Positions 7,559 through 15,135 of a stretch of DNA of 40,288 nucleotides are shown here, piece by piece. The notes below the pieces were generated by a model, which ran no database searches, was not told where the DNA came from, and was given only the letters and a program-made list of their open reading frames with translations. Numbering within the stretch: position 1 is the stretch's first letter; every line of letters begins with the position of its first letter. The stretch comes from CAYVQU01 sp964453155 (lineage in GTDB: Bacteria; Chloroflexota; Anaerolineae; Anaerolineales; UBA11858), in assembly GCA_964453155.1 (NCBI GenBank), contig CAYVQU010000028.1, positions 1 through 40,288 on the forward strand. The letters are read 5' to 3'. A program made the position numbers and the translations under genes.

Positions 7559-7762
7559 ATGATTCCCAATGTGAACCAACACGATAAAGATACGTGTCAA
7601 CACAATAGTAGAAGATTAAATATGGCCATTGATATCCTTCTGGATTATTTGCTGCGGTCGTATCCTGGTAATTTGAGTGATGAGCAATCCGAAGAAAATC
7701 ATATACAAGTGGCTACTTTGGACAAAAAAACAGATTCAAATTCAGCCGATAACTATTCTTGA
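7559..7762 (+). CDS. Small hypothetical protein
   Basis: 67 residues starting at an ATG with a good AGGAG seven bases upstream. The only structured part seems to be a helix around MAIDILLDYLLRSYPG; the C-terminal half is polar and probably disordered. No family is recognised. It runs convergently into the excisionase-like gene and overlaps its 3' end by ten bases. Real translation is suggested by the binding site only. Confidence 0.45.
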   Translation: MIPNVNQHDKDTCQHNSRRLNMAIDILLDYLLRSYPGNLSDEQSEENHIQVATLDKKTDSNSADNYS

Positions 7763-7968
7763 GATGGTAATTCAAGAAGTGCCTCTAAGTCTTCTCTTCG
7801 CAATCGCCGGCCTCCGCCTGATTTGAGTTGATAGTATGGAAGTGAACCATCGTCCATGTAGTTGTAAATTGTTTGGCGAGAAACACGCAAATAATTTGCT
7901 GCTTCTGCCGGAGTAAACCATTCCTGTTTATTGTCAGGATCATTTGTCTTCTTTATTATATTTGACAT
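7753..7968 (-). CDS. MerR-like excisionase / helix-turn-helix protein
   Basis: 71 residues with the typical excisionase-family HTH: WFTPAEAANYLRVSRQTIYNYMDDGSLP (residues about 17-44) followed by the SGGGRRLRREDLEALL wing and helix. Such proteins bind DNA as excision directionality factors or small regulators. It is divergent from the integrase unit and next to it, which fits a role in controlling integration or excision. The start codon lies next to AT-rich repeats (TTTGACA twice, ATTTTACA twice, 7962-8009) that may be its own binding sites. No ribosome binding site is visible, so it may be leaderless or weakly translated. Confidence 0.75.
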   Translation of the reverse strand: MSNIIKKTNDPDNKQEWFTPAEAANYLRVSRQTIYNYMDDGSLPYYQLKSGGGRRLRREDLEALLELPSQE

Positions 7969-7981
7969 TATTTTACACTAT

Positions 7982-8010
7982 TTGACAAAAAAATAGAGAT
8001 ATTTTACAAT
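7982..8010 (+). promoter_or_regulatory. Sigma-70-type promoter for the integrase unit
   Basis: TTGACA at 7982-7987 and TACAAT at 8005-8010 are separated by 17 bases. The promoter points to the 43-residue gene and the integrase. Repeated TTTGACA and ATTTTACA words in and beside it may be binding sites for the divergent excisionase-like protein. Confidence 0.7.
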
Positions 8011-8065
8011 CCAGATTAGGAAGAAAACATCTGCACTATAAAATAATTTGATAAAGGAGATCAGC

Positions 8066-8197
8066 ATGAATCAACTTATTGACCGACAATCAGTACTGTT
8101 ACCTTCATATTCTGGATTAGACCAATTTACGATGAAATATGTGCATATCTCAACAGTGTTTGATGCAGCCAAAAATAAAATCATTTCTCTAGAATAA
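8066..8197 (+). CDS. Small 43-residue protein before the integrase
   Basis: An ATG at 8066 with AAAGGAG six bases upstream opens a 43-codon frame ending in TAA at 8195-8197. The peptide is not recognised; it has no membrane segment and ends KNKIISLE. It lies 55 bases after a strong promoter and 97 bases before the integrase, so it is most likely co-transcribed with it. Serine integrases need a separate directionality factor, usually small and often encoded next to them, so this is a candidate, alongside the excisionase-like gene. Confidence 0.55.
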   Translation: MNQLIDRQSVLLPSYSGLDQFTMKYVHISTVFDAAKNKIISLE

Positions 8198-8294
8198 ATA
8201 CACTCAACGCTCATTTTCATTCTACCTCAAAAAATAAATAGTCATCCAAGTGGCACAAGCCTTGATCAGAAATGTTTAGTGAAAGAAGTAGATC

Positions 8295-10046
8295 ATGAAT
8301 AACCTAAAAGAAGAGTTTTACAGAATTGCAAGCGATGGATATTTGGGGGATCCATATGGGACAGATTCGTATGCATACCTGAGGGCATCTTCGGAACGCC
8401 AAGTAGAAGAAGGATCAAGTTTTCCACGGCAGCTTGAAAGTATTAATAAAGCTGCGAAAAGAGATAGCCTTCGTATCCCTTTTGATCTAATATTTTTTGA
8501 CGATGGATACACCGGTTTTGAATTTGAACACCGCCCAGCTCTACTCAAACTTCGTCATGAAATAAAATCAAGACCACGAGCCATCCATCTAGTAATTGAG
8601 GATATTGATCGGTTATCAAGAAATGCTGACTGGCAGCAAGGTTTTTTGCTTGAAGAGCTATCTAGGGCATCAATTCAAGTTCACTTTTATATCAATCCAG
8701 GTTCGCAACTTGAAAGATATGTACGTGGTTACATTGCTCAAGAGGGAATGAAAAAAGATATCGAACGGATGCGGATGGGGTCTATTTACAAAGCAATGGA
8801 TGGCAAAGTTACGGCTAAACGACCAAGATATGGGTATATAAAAACAGATCCAAGAGATAGCTACTATGAACTACATCCAGAAGAATCTAAAATCATGAGG
8901 GCAGTGTATGAAAAAATCATTTACGATGGACTAACTTTACATAAGATAGCTAAATGGATGAATGACACTCAGATCCCTACTCGGTTTAAGACCGGATTTT
9001 GGACAGCATCAACTTTATATCAACTTGTAAAATCTACTGTTTATAAAGGTGTTTTTTACGCTAACAGAGTCTATCAAGTCAAGACAGGTGAATATAACAA
9101 AGATGGAAGGCCAAAGCGAACAAACCGGATTCGTCCAAGAGATGAATGGATCGAAGTTAGCGTTCCTGCTATTGTTACTCCAGAAGAATGGCAACAGGCT
9201 CAAGAAATAATGAGTCGTAATGCCAAACGATCCACTCGAAATGGCAAAAAAGGGAAATGGTTATTACAAGGTATTTCGAAATGTAAACATTGCCCCGAAT
9301 ATAGTTTTTTGGCATTGCAACAATCAAAAGATACCTGGAAAAACTATTATGGATGCTCGTCAAGGCGATCTGAAAAAGCTAGAATGCTTAAAACAGCTTG
9401 TTACTCACCATATGTTACAAAAGAAGATTTAGAACGTCGAGTTTGGGAAGAAATCGAAACAGTCATTTACGACCCGGAAATAATTATTAGACGTCTGGAT
9501 AAGAAAAATCAAGAAGAACTAACGATGAGCTATCAAGCTCAACTGGAATTTGTGAATTCGCAGCTTTCAGAGCTAGCGAAAGAGAAAACCAAATATGAGA
9601 TGGCATATCAGCGAGATATTTATACTTTGGATGAATTTGAAGAAAAGATGAAAAATATACGTGGAAAAGAAAAATCGCTGAAATTGTCTCGAGAAAAACT
9701 GGAAGAAAAATTAATTGAAACTCACTCGATTGAGGAGCAAAAACATATCGTTATAAAAGCATTGAATAAAATAAAGGCTGAGGTTGAAAAAGCTAGACAA
9801 AACAAAACCCAACCCCAAGAAATTCCGTTCGAACTAAAGCGAAGGATATTATCCATACTTGTTGATGTCATTTGGGTGGACTCGGTGGAAAGAACTTTTA
9901 CTATTGAAGGGGAAATAAGAGGAACCTTCGCGTTAGATGATGATAATAGTGAATCCCGGTCAAACTCTGGTGGCTCGCCCTTTTCACTTCCTACGAGTAA
10001 TCAAAAGGGCAATTTTGGTTTTACATCTACCCCGAGATGGCGATGA
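8295..10046 (+). CDS. Large serine integrase
   Basis: 583 residues, normal for a large serine recombinase. The N-terminal resolvase domain has YAYLRASSERQ with catalytic Ser32, then DDGYTGFEFEHRPAL and DRLSRN (105-110). A recombinase domain follows, then a zinc ribbon with Cys at 330, 333, 354 and 369, and a long coiled coil (about 405-510) typical of phage-type integrases. It inserts the element by recombining attP with attB. The 3' end runs through the att junction and overlaps the truncated comEC by 20 bases on the other strand, so its last residues are encoded by shared or host-derived sequence. Codon use is AT-rich compared with host genes. Confidence 0.95.
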   Translation: MNNLKEEFYRIASDGYLGDPYGTDSYAYLRASSERQVEEGSSFPRQLESINKAAKRDSLRIPFDLIFFDDGYTGFEFEHRPALLKLRHEIKSRPRAIHLVIEDIDRLSRNADWQQGFLLEELSRASIQVHFYINPGSQLERYVRGYIAQEGMKKDIERMRMGSIYKAMDGKVTAKRPRYGYIKTDPRDSYYELHPEESKIMRAVYEKIIYDGLTLHKIAKWMNDTQIPTRFKTGFWTASTLYQLVKSTVYKGVFYANRVYQVKTGEYNKDGRPKRTNRIRPRDEWIEVSVPAIVTPEEWQQAQEIMSRNAKRSTRNGKKGKWLLQGISKCKHCPEYSFLALQQSKDTWKNYYGCSSRRSEKARMLKTACYSPYVTKEDLERRVWEEIETVIYDPEIIIRRLDKKNQEELTMSYQAQLEFVNSQLSELAKEKTKYEMAYQRDIYTLDEFEEKMKNIRGKEKSLKLSREKLEEKLIETHSIEEQKHIVIKALNKIKAEVEKARQNKTQPQEIPFELKRRILSILVDVIWVDSVERTFTIEGEIRGTFALDDDNSESRSNSGGSPFSLPTSNQKGNFGFTSTPRWR

Positions 10047-10050
10047 TGTG
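10027..10050. other. Attachment-site junction in the comEC HIIAISG codons
   Basis: Bases 10030-10050 encode, on the minus strand, the ComEC signature HIIAISG. The frame is then broken at once by TAG (10027-10029), where normal ComEC continues with a Leu-His sequence. The junction of element and host therefore lies at or within these bases. The exact crossover dinucleotide cannot be set without the other end. Confidence 0.75.
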
Positions 10051-10667
10051 AGTGGTACCGGTTTCTTTGAAGGCTTGTTGAACCGGTTTCGGGATGCCGG
10101 TTTCAACCCCGAGGAGGATCCCGGCGAACAAAGACGCTTCAGGATCGGGCCAGAGTTGGTAAACTCGGGTGAGAGCCACAGTTTTCAATTTAAAGATTGG
10201 GGTGAAGAACCAATTCCCCTGGTCGGAAGCCAGTAATTCGATTTTCCCCCGCGACATATAGCTGTAAACTCCCTGACGGGCAAGATAAGTGCGATAGGAG
10301 AAGGCTTCGTGTTCTGGGGGTGTTGTTAGATATCCGGTTGCAGCGACTCGGTCGCCATAGTGGTAGTTTTGCTCGTTTGAAATCCGCACCTGTAAATCAC
10401 CGCTGATGGATTGGGGTGGGGTATCATCTTCAAAACGAGGTTGGATGGTCTCAGCCGCGATACGTAAGTTGGTGTAAGTATCGCGTTCATCGGGCAGGGT
10501 GTTGATCACCCCGGTTACGATCATTTGACGATCGAGATCGTTGTGGGCCGCAATGAAATGGGGATCACTGCTGTCGGGAAGTGTTGCCTGATATCGGGCC
10601 GCCCCCAGCAGCAGAATGATGAAAATAACAGGGAGCGGGAGCGGGGGAGCTAGGAAGTGGGGGAATT

Positions 10668-10703
10668 TAAAACGTTCTAACATTGTTACGTTAGAACGTT
10701 TTA
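10668..10703. repeat. 14-bp perfect inverted repeat inside comEC coding sequence
   Basis: TAAAACGTTCTAAC (10668-10681) and GTTAGAACGTTTTA (10690-10703) are exact inverse copies with an 8-base loop. It encodes part of the linker between membrane segments of ComEC without breaking the frame. AACGTTT-type words also appear in the sdhA-sdhB gap, so it may be a dispersed palindromic repeat. Confidence 0.85.
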
Positions 10704-10973
10704 CCCAGATTTGGATGATTGCCAACCCAAAAGCACCCCCAGCCAATATCAGCCAGGTGGTTGTGGGCAATGGTATGTTGTCAGCGAGAATGATGCCAGC
10801 CAAAAATGCCAGGGACAGCCAAAGAAGCGGCATAGACGTAGACTAGTTTGTAGATCAATTAGTTGGACTGATCAGGAGGGTTCCCCCGAGAAGCGTGTGA
10901 ACCCCAATACATAAAAGATTATAGCATGGGAATTTGCACATGGTAGATAATATTACCCAGTTGTCTAAGTTGT

Positions 10974-11037
10974 TGTAAAGTTCCCTTGACAAAAAGTAAA
11001 GCTTCTTATATACTCTCGCTGTAAAGTAACCTTGACA
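10974..11037 (+). promoter_or_regulatory. Promoter flanked by two identical-spacing operators
   Basis: TTGACA (10986-10991) and TATACT (11009-11014) are 17 bases apart. Two imperfect palindromes of the form TGTAAAG-N4-CTTGACA lie at 10974-10991, covering the -35 box, and at 11020-11037, just after the -10 box, with centres 46 bases apart. They precede the membrane-protein/XRE cassette, so the XRE protein is the likely binder and would repress its own operon. Confidence 0.8.
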
Positions 11038-11052
11038 ACCCGGAGCAAAAAA

Positions 11053-11277
11053 ATGCTATTGAAAACGAACCAAACTCCCCAAGAACGTCGCAAATATTTC
11101 ACGAATTTAGGTCTCATTGCGCAACTGGCTTTGATCGCGGCTATTGTTCTGGGGCGCCTCGATACCCTAAACCTGGACTTCATTATTGGGATGTTGTACG
11201 GCTTCTCTCTTGTGGGCAATTTGGCCTTTTTGATCGTGGTAGGTCGTTATAAACTTGGAGGTAACGATGTTCGATAA
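11053..11277 (+). CDS. Small membrane protein, two helices
   Basis: 74 residues from the ATG at 11053, which has CGGAG eight bases upstream. After a polar N-terminus (about 20 residues) there are two hydrophobic helices (NLGLIAQLALIAAIVLG and FIIGMLYGFSLVGNLAFLIVV) and a short polar end. First gene of a three-gene cassette with another membrane protein and an XRE regulator. Similar small-membrane-protein plus XRE cassettes are widespread, but their function is mostly unknown. It overlaps the next gene by 11 bases. Confidence 0.7.
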   Translation: MLLKTNQTPQERRKYFTNLGLIAQLALIAAIVLGRLDTLNLDFIIGMLYGFSLVGNLAFLIVVGRYKLGGNDVR

Positions 11278-11662
11278 ATCTAGAATAAAGCAACGTCTCA
11301 AATTATTCCGTCCGGTTTGGGTGCCGCTGATTTTATATTTGGGGATGCTCGTTTTAGTCGTCTCTTGGGCGCCGCGGTTTGCGGACACAATTTGGGGCTA
11401 TTTGGTGGTCATGATCCCCCTGATCCCCGGGATATTTATCGCTGTGGGCATTTTTCGAGCAATGGCCCAATTGGATGAATTGGAACGCCGGATCATTTTT
11501 GAAGCGGTCGCGCTTAGTTTTACATTGACCCTTTTATTATTGCTGAGTCTAAGTTTTCTCAGTATGGTTGGCGATCCCCAGATCAGGACTGATTTTATTT
11601 TGCTTTTCATGGCAATTACGCTGGTTATAGGTAAATTGTGGGGTAATTGGAGATATCGGTGA
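11267..11662 (+). CDS. Membrane protein, four helices
   Basis: 131 residues from the ATG at 11267, chosen because GGAGG stands seven bases before it. Four hydrophobic segments are visible: VPLILYLGMLVLVVSW, YLVVMIPLIPGIFIAVGIF, LSFTLTLLLLLSLSFLSMV and DFILLFMAITLVIGKLW. The loop AQLDELERRIIFEA between helices 2 and 3 is typical of small uncharacterised membrane proteins next to XRE regulators. It ends with a GTGA overlap into the regulator gene, so all three are one operon. Confidence 0.75.
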   Translation: MFDKSRIKQRLKLFRPVWVPLILYLGMLVLVVSWAPRFADTIWGYLVVMIPLIPGIFIAVGIFRAMAQLDELERRIIFEAVALSFTLTLLLLLSLSFLSMVGDPQIRTDFILLFMAITLVIGKLWGNWRYR

Positions 11663-11868
11663 ACAATAAACTTCGGGGACTTCGGGCCGAACGGAACTGG
11701 TCGCAAGCCAAGTTGGGTGAAAAGTTGGGGGTCTCGCGCCAGACAATCAATGCGATCGAAAATGGTAAATATGACCCCAGTTTGCCCCTGGCGTTCAAAA
11801 TGGCGCGCTTGTTCGATTTGTCAATTGAGACAATTTTTGAGCCAACCGAAGATGATTTAGATCGGTAA
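11659..11868 (+). CDS. XRE-family transcriptional regulator
   Basis: A compact repressor of about 69 residues, nearly all helix-turn-helix: LRGLRAERNWSQAKLGEKLG, VSRQTINAIENGKYDPSLPL, then FKMARLFDLSIETIFEP. This matches the YozG-like Cro/CI subfamily. The GTG at 11659 overlaps the previous stop as GTGA and has GGAG upstream; the frame is open up to a TTG at 11647. It probably binds the paired TGTAAAG-N4-CTTGACA sites at the operon promoter. Confidence 0.85.
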   Translation: MNNKLRGLRAERNWSQAKLGEKLGVSRQTINAIENGKYDPSLPLAFKMARLFDLSIETIFEPTEDDLDR

Positions 11869-12024
11869 ATTTTTTTGGGGGTTAGTAAACAATTCAGGGT
11901 TACCTGGTTAGCGTTGTCGTTTTAGCCTCTTGTTAGCAAAATCTGTTTCGTGAAAGATTTACCTTTCAAGAGAAAAACTGCCAAATGGACATATTTCCTA
12001 GTTCAATATAACCTGTTCCACTGG

Positions 12025-12030
12025 TATAAT
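12025..12030 (+). promoter_or_regulatory. TATAAT box just before the start codon
   Basis: TATAAT lies six bases before the GTG at 12037. A weak -35 word (TTCAAT, 12002-12007) stands 17 bases upstream. Transcription would begin at or within a base of the GTG, giving a leaderless message. Confidence 0.4.
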
Positions 12031-12036
12031 TTCGGC

Positions 12037-12783
12037 GTGCCGACCCCCTTTTATCACTTACATTTTGCTGAAACGCTGCTGAAAAAACGTTCTTTACCAA
12101 ACGGAATCCAAGAACTCCTTGAGCAAAACCAACCCTCATTTTTACTTGGGAATATCGCGCCTGATGTTCAAGTAATTTCCGGCCAATCACGCCCGGAAAC
12201 TCATTTCTATAAATTACCGATTTCTGAGAATCAGGATTTGCCATGGAAGTCTATTCAGACCCGGCTTCCCGACTATGCTACTCTGTGTAGTTTATCTCCA
12301 TCTGCACAGACTTTTTGTATTGGCTATTTTTGCCATTTATGGGTGGATTGGCTTTGGACGGTTCAAATCTTTGAACCGATCTTTGGAAACCAAAACCAAC
12401 AGTCAGAACGACCACGACGATTGTATCTCCATAATGTGCTGCGGTCGTATATTGATCTCCAAATAATTTCTGCGTTGAATGGCAAAACGGGACCTGAATT
12501 ATATGCAGCCCCAATTTTTAACGATTTTCCATTCATTGATTCAAAATTTCTTGATCAGTGGCGCAATTTTTTGGTTGAACAATTACGGCCGGGTGTCAAA
12601 ATTCAGACGGTTGAAATCTTTGCCACTCGCCATGGTATTGATCCCAATGAATTTTATCGCTTGCTTCAATCGGAAGCTGATCTAGAAACTGAGCTTTTTG
12701 GAATCGTACCTCGTCAGCAGGTTGACAGTTTTTGGGATGAGTTGTTTGTGAATGTTAATGATTTTTTACTTGATGTTCTGTGA
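12037..12783 (+). CDS. Zinc-dependent phospholipase C-like protein
   Basis: About 248 residues beginning VPTPFYHLHFAETLL, the usual N-terminus of this family. Metal-binding motifs are visible in order: HLHFAE, LLGNIAPDV, THFYKLP and GYFCHLWVDWLW. These His/Asp patterns match the bacterial Zn_dep_PLPC fold, whose members are often of unknown substrate. No signal peptide is visible, so it is probably cytoplasmic. The frame extends up to GTG at 11950, but the extra residues do not resemble the family and a TATAAT box lies within them, so 12037 is preferred. The next gene follows 33 bases on. Confidence 0.65.
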   Translation: MPTPFYHLHFAETLLKKRSLPNGIQELLEQNQPSFLLGNIAPDVQVISGQSRPETHFYKLPISENQDLPWKSIQTRLPDYATLCSLSPSAQTFCIGYFCHLWVDWLWTVQIFEPIFGNQNQQSERPRRLYLHNVLRSYIDLQIISALNGKTGPELYAAPIFNDFPFIDSKFLDQWRNFLVEQLRPGVKIQTVEIFATRHGIDPNEFYRLLQSEADLETELFGIVPRQQVDSFWDELFVNVNDFLLDVL

Positions 12784-12816
12784 TGTGGTTTTTTCCCTTG
12801 CCAACAGGAGCGTAAA

Positions 12817-13617
12817 ATGAATATTGTCGATTTCTCCCCCATTCCCTACCAAGGCGGAAATCTCGGCCTGGGAATGAAATTACGTGGCATTTTCACAAAG
12901 GGGTTGGGTTGGTCTGCCACCATGAAGTCCCAAGAAGTTGTGATCACCGCTTTGCAAAAGGTTTTTGATAATCGCTACTACTTGTTGCGCAATGTTCCTT
13001 TACCGAATACCAAGACGGTCGTTCCATTGATATTCTTCGGTCCACACGGGTTGTATATGTTTTCAAATCATACCCTACGAGGCGTATATCGGGCGATTGA
13101 TGATCGCTGGGAAATCATGAATAAAGGTACTTCTCGGTTCATTCCCGCGCGTCCCAATTTAGTTACTGCAACTAATCGGCTAGTCTTTCAACTAGAACAA
13201 TTCTTTAAGGCTAACAGCATTTCAACCGCAATTGAGCCAATATTAGTTTTTACTGAACCAGGATTTCATATTGACACTGAACGGCCAGATATCCGCATTG
13301 TGTTAGGCGATGCAGTTGACCGTTTTGCGATCCGTTTGGCTCGGACCGAACCCAATCTTTCAGCTGCGGAGGTACTTGACCTTTATAGTGCTATCAAAAC
13401 GGCGATCGAACCTCAAGAGGTCGAAGTTGAAGACGTGGTTGAAGCGCAAGGCCCAGGTATTGGGCACGCGATTGAAACTCGCTTTGATCAACTCATAGCC
13501 CCCTTACAAAAACGGTTTAATTTTCAAAGGAAGCAATGGCTCCTATTAGTAGCATTTGTAATATTTGATATCGTAATTTTATTGGTGTTTCTAATTTTTA
13601 TATTTTTCACTGCTTAA
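12817..13617 (+). CDS. NERD-like membrane protein
   Basis: 266 residues with a good AGGAG site. The central part (about 38-150) resembles a NERD/nuclease-related domain: LQKVFDNRYYLLRNVPLPN, TVVPLIFFGPHGLYMFS, then a basic region and AIEPILVFTEPG. The C-terminus has one strong membrane helix (LLLVAFVIFDIVILLVFLIFIFF). Catalytic residues cannot be assigned with confidence, and the fold call is by eye. It probably sits on the inner membrane with the domain in the cytoplasm. Its link to the phospholipase-like neighbour is positional only. Confidence 0.55.
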   Translation: MNIVDFSPIPYQGGNLGLGMKLRGIFTKGLGWSATMKSQEVVITALQKVFDNRYYLLRNVPLPNTKTVVPLIFFGPHGLYMFSNHTLRGVYRAIDDRWEIMNKGTSRFIPARPNLVTATNRLVFQLEQFFKANSISTAIEPILVFTEPGFHIDTERPDIRIVLGDAVDRFAIRLARTEPNLSAAEVLDLYSAIKTAIEPQEVEVEDVVEAQGPGIGHAIETRFDQLIAPLQKRFNFQRKQWLLLVAFVIFDIVILLVFLIFIFFTA

Positions 13618-13727
13618 GGAATTTCGCAAAATCACCTGGCAAGGTTACAATAAAGGGCTTTTAGACCGATTCATCCTTCTAATCGAATTGTATTGTTGAA
13701 ACTTTGTCCAGATAACTGTTAACATTT

Positions 13728-14459
13728 ATGCCTCAACCTTTACTATCAATAATCATTCCTGCTTATAACGAGGAAACTCGTCTACCAGAAACCTTACGGC
13801 AGATATTTGATTTTTTACAGACCCAATCCTATCCTGCTGAAGTTATTGTAGTTGAAAATGGCAGCCAAGACCGTACCTATGAAGTTGCCTCTGAATTCAC
13901 TCGCCAATACCCCCAACTCAAAGTCATTCATGAAACTGGCAAAGGAAAAGGGTTAGCCATCCGACGGGGCATGCTGGCAGCAACGGGCCAGTATCGGTTC
14001 ATGTGTGACGCGGACTTATCGATGCCAATTGCAGAAGTCAACCGATTCTTGCCGCCGCAGTTAGATAACTTTGATGTTGCTATCGCCTCTCGCGAGGCCT
14101 CAGGCGCTATTCGTTACAATGAGCCGGGCTATCGTCATTGGGGTGGGCGCGGCGTTAATTTGTTAATCCGGCTGCTGGCAATCCCTGGCTTGCGTGATAC
14201 CCAGTGTGGGTTCAAGATGTTTAGAGCTGATGTGGCTGAAGACCTATTTCGCTACCAGACCATAATGAATTGGTCTTTTGACATCGAAATTCTGTTTATT
14301 GCACGCATGCGCAAGTACCAGATTCGCGAACTTCCTATTCCTTGGTATTTCAACGCTGAAACAAAACTGAGCCCATTCAGTGATGCTGCCAAAATGGTTG
14401 CCGATATTCTAAAGATCCACCAAAATGCTCGCAAAGGTCGGTATGCCCCCTCGGATTGA
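13728..14459 (+). CDS. Family 2 glycosyltransferase, dolichyl-phosphate sugar synthase type
   Basis: 243 residues of a GT-A fold: LLSIIIPAYNEETRLPETL at the N-terminus, EVIVVENGSQDRT, GKGLAIRRGMLAA, then the metal/nucleotide motif CDADLSMP, and DTQCGFKMFRADVAEDLF further on. This combination is typical of enzymes moving glucose or mannose from a nucleotide sugar to a polyprenyl phosphate, as in dolichyl-phosphate glucosyltransferase. No membrane helices are present. The 3' end overlaps the rnhB start by 17 bases. No ribosome binding site is obvious at the ATG. Confidence 0.85.
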   Translation: MPQPLLSIIIPAYNEETRLPETLRQIFDFLQTQSYPAEVIVVENGSQDRTYEVASEFTRQYPQLKVIHETGKGKGLAIRRGMLAATGQYRFMCDADLSMPIAEVNRFLPPQLDNFDVAIASREASGAIRYNEPGYRHWGGRGVNLLIRLLAIPGLRDTQCGFKMFRADVAEDLFRYQTIMNWSFDIEILFIARMRKYQIRELPIPWYFNAETKLSPFSDAAKMVADILKIHQNARKGRYAPSD

Positions 14460-15135
14460 TCCGGGTTTGATTCCGGCCGCCCCCGACTTGAGCCACGAAC
14501 GGGCTCTCTGGGCCAATGACTCTTTGTGGGTTGCGGGGATTGATGAGGCTGGACGCGGTGCATTAGCCGGACCCGTGGTTGCTGCCGCGGTGGTTTTGCC
14601 CCAAATAACGAATTTCAATGTGGAGTTACAGGGGGTCCGCGACTCTAAGCAAATGTCCCCGGCTCAGCGTGAATTCTGGTCAACGACAATTTGTGAAAGC
14701 GCGGTAACCTGTGGTATCGGGCAAGCCTCGGCCTCCGAAATTGATAGTCTGGGTATTGCCCCGGCAACCCAATTGGCTGCCACTCGGGCGGTAGCTGCCT
14801 TGTCAGTTTCCCCAGATCACCTTTTACTCGATTATTTTTATCTCCCCAAACTCAATTGTCCCCAAACCGCCCTCGTCAAAGGTGATGCCCGTTCCTTGAG
14901 TATTGCCGCGGCTTCGGTGTTAGCAAAAACTACTCGAGATGCTATACTTATTGAAATGGAATTTAAATATCCAGGTTACGGGCTGGCGAAACACAAAGGG
15001 TATGGCACCCAATTTCACCGGAATGCAATCAAGAAACTAGGTCCGACCCCATTTCATCGTATGAGTTTCGAACCCCTTAAATCGCTGGCGCAATTACCAC
15101 TGTTCCCAGGAGAAGAATATGGCTCAAAAGGCTAA
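14443..15135 (+). CDS. rnhB: Ribonuclease HII
   Basis: 230 residues. The catalytic acidic residues are present in their motifs: GIDEAGRGALAGPVVAAAV near the N-terminus (Asp-Glu), RDSKQMSPAQRE, LLLDYFYLP and KGDARSLSIAAASVLAK, followed by KHKGYGTQFH. The enzyme cuts the RNA strand of RNA-DNA hybrids and single ribonucleotides in DNA. The ATG at 14443 is preferred because AAAGG stands before it; another ATG lies at 14425. It overlaps both neighbours, giving a tight three-gene set with the glycosyltransferase and the S9 peptidase. Confidence 0.93.
   Translation: MPPRIDPGLIPAAPDLSHERALWANDSLWVAGIDEAGRGALAGPVVAAAVVLPQITNFNVELQGVRDSKQMSPAQREFWSTTICESAVTCGIGQASASEIDSLGIAPATQLAATRAVAALSVSPDHLLLDYFYLPKLNCPQTALVKGDARSLSIAAASVLAKTTRDAILIEMEFKYPGYGLAKHKGYGTQFHRNAIKKLGPTPFHRMSFEPLKSLAQLPLFPGEEYGSKG

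Larger units (their letters stand above)
1..10046. mobile_element. Integrated element, right-hand part, inserted in comEC
   Basis: This stretch is read as one integrated element because it ends in a large serine integrase whose 3' end lies on the break point of a truncated comEC. It also carries an excisionase-like protein and its own replication genes. The left end and the other half of comEC are not in the window, so total length is unknown. The part from about 6200 to 10020 is visibly AT-rich, while 889-4100 is GC-richer and host-like, which suggests a mosaic. No capsid, portal, terminase, relaxase or type IV secretion gene is visible here, so a prophage, a phage satellite and an integrative plasmid-like element all remain possible. 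Confidence 0.8.
10027..10833 (-). pseudogene. comEC: comEC, 5' part, truncated by element insertion
   Basis: The 268-residue frame is the N-terminal third of ComEC/Rec2, the channel that takes up single-stranded DNA during natural transformation. It has membrane segments at the N-terminus, the soluble OB-like part (TGVINTLPDERDTY, then YGDRVAATGYL) and LFAGILLGVETGIP, and stops within the conserved HIIAISG that begins the Competence membrane domain. Full ComEC proteins have roughly 700-850 residues. The rest is expected beyond the left end of the element. A perfect palindrome sits within the coding sequence (10668-10703). The truncated protein can hardly form a channel. Confidence 0.9.

Noticed and set aside
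8295..10046. IS607-type or Tn3-resolvase origin of the recombinase
   Set aside because: Length, zinc ribbon and long coiled coil are those of phage-type large serine integrases; no transposase or TnpB partner is nearby.
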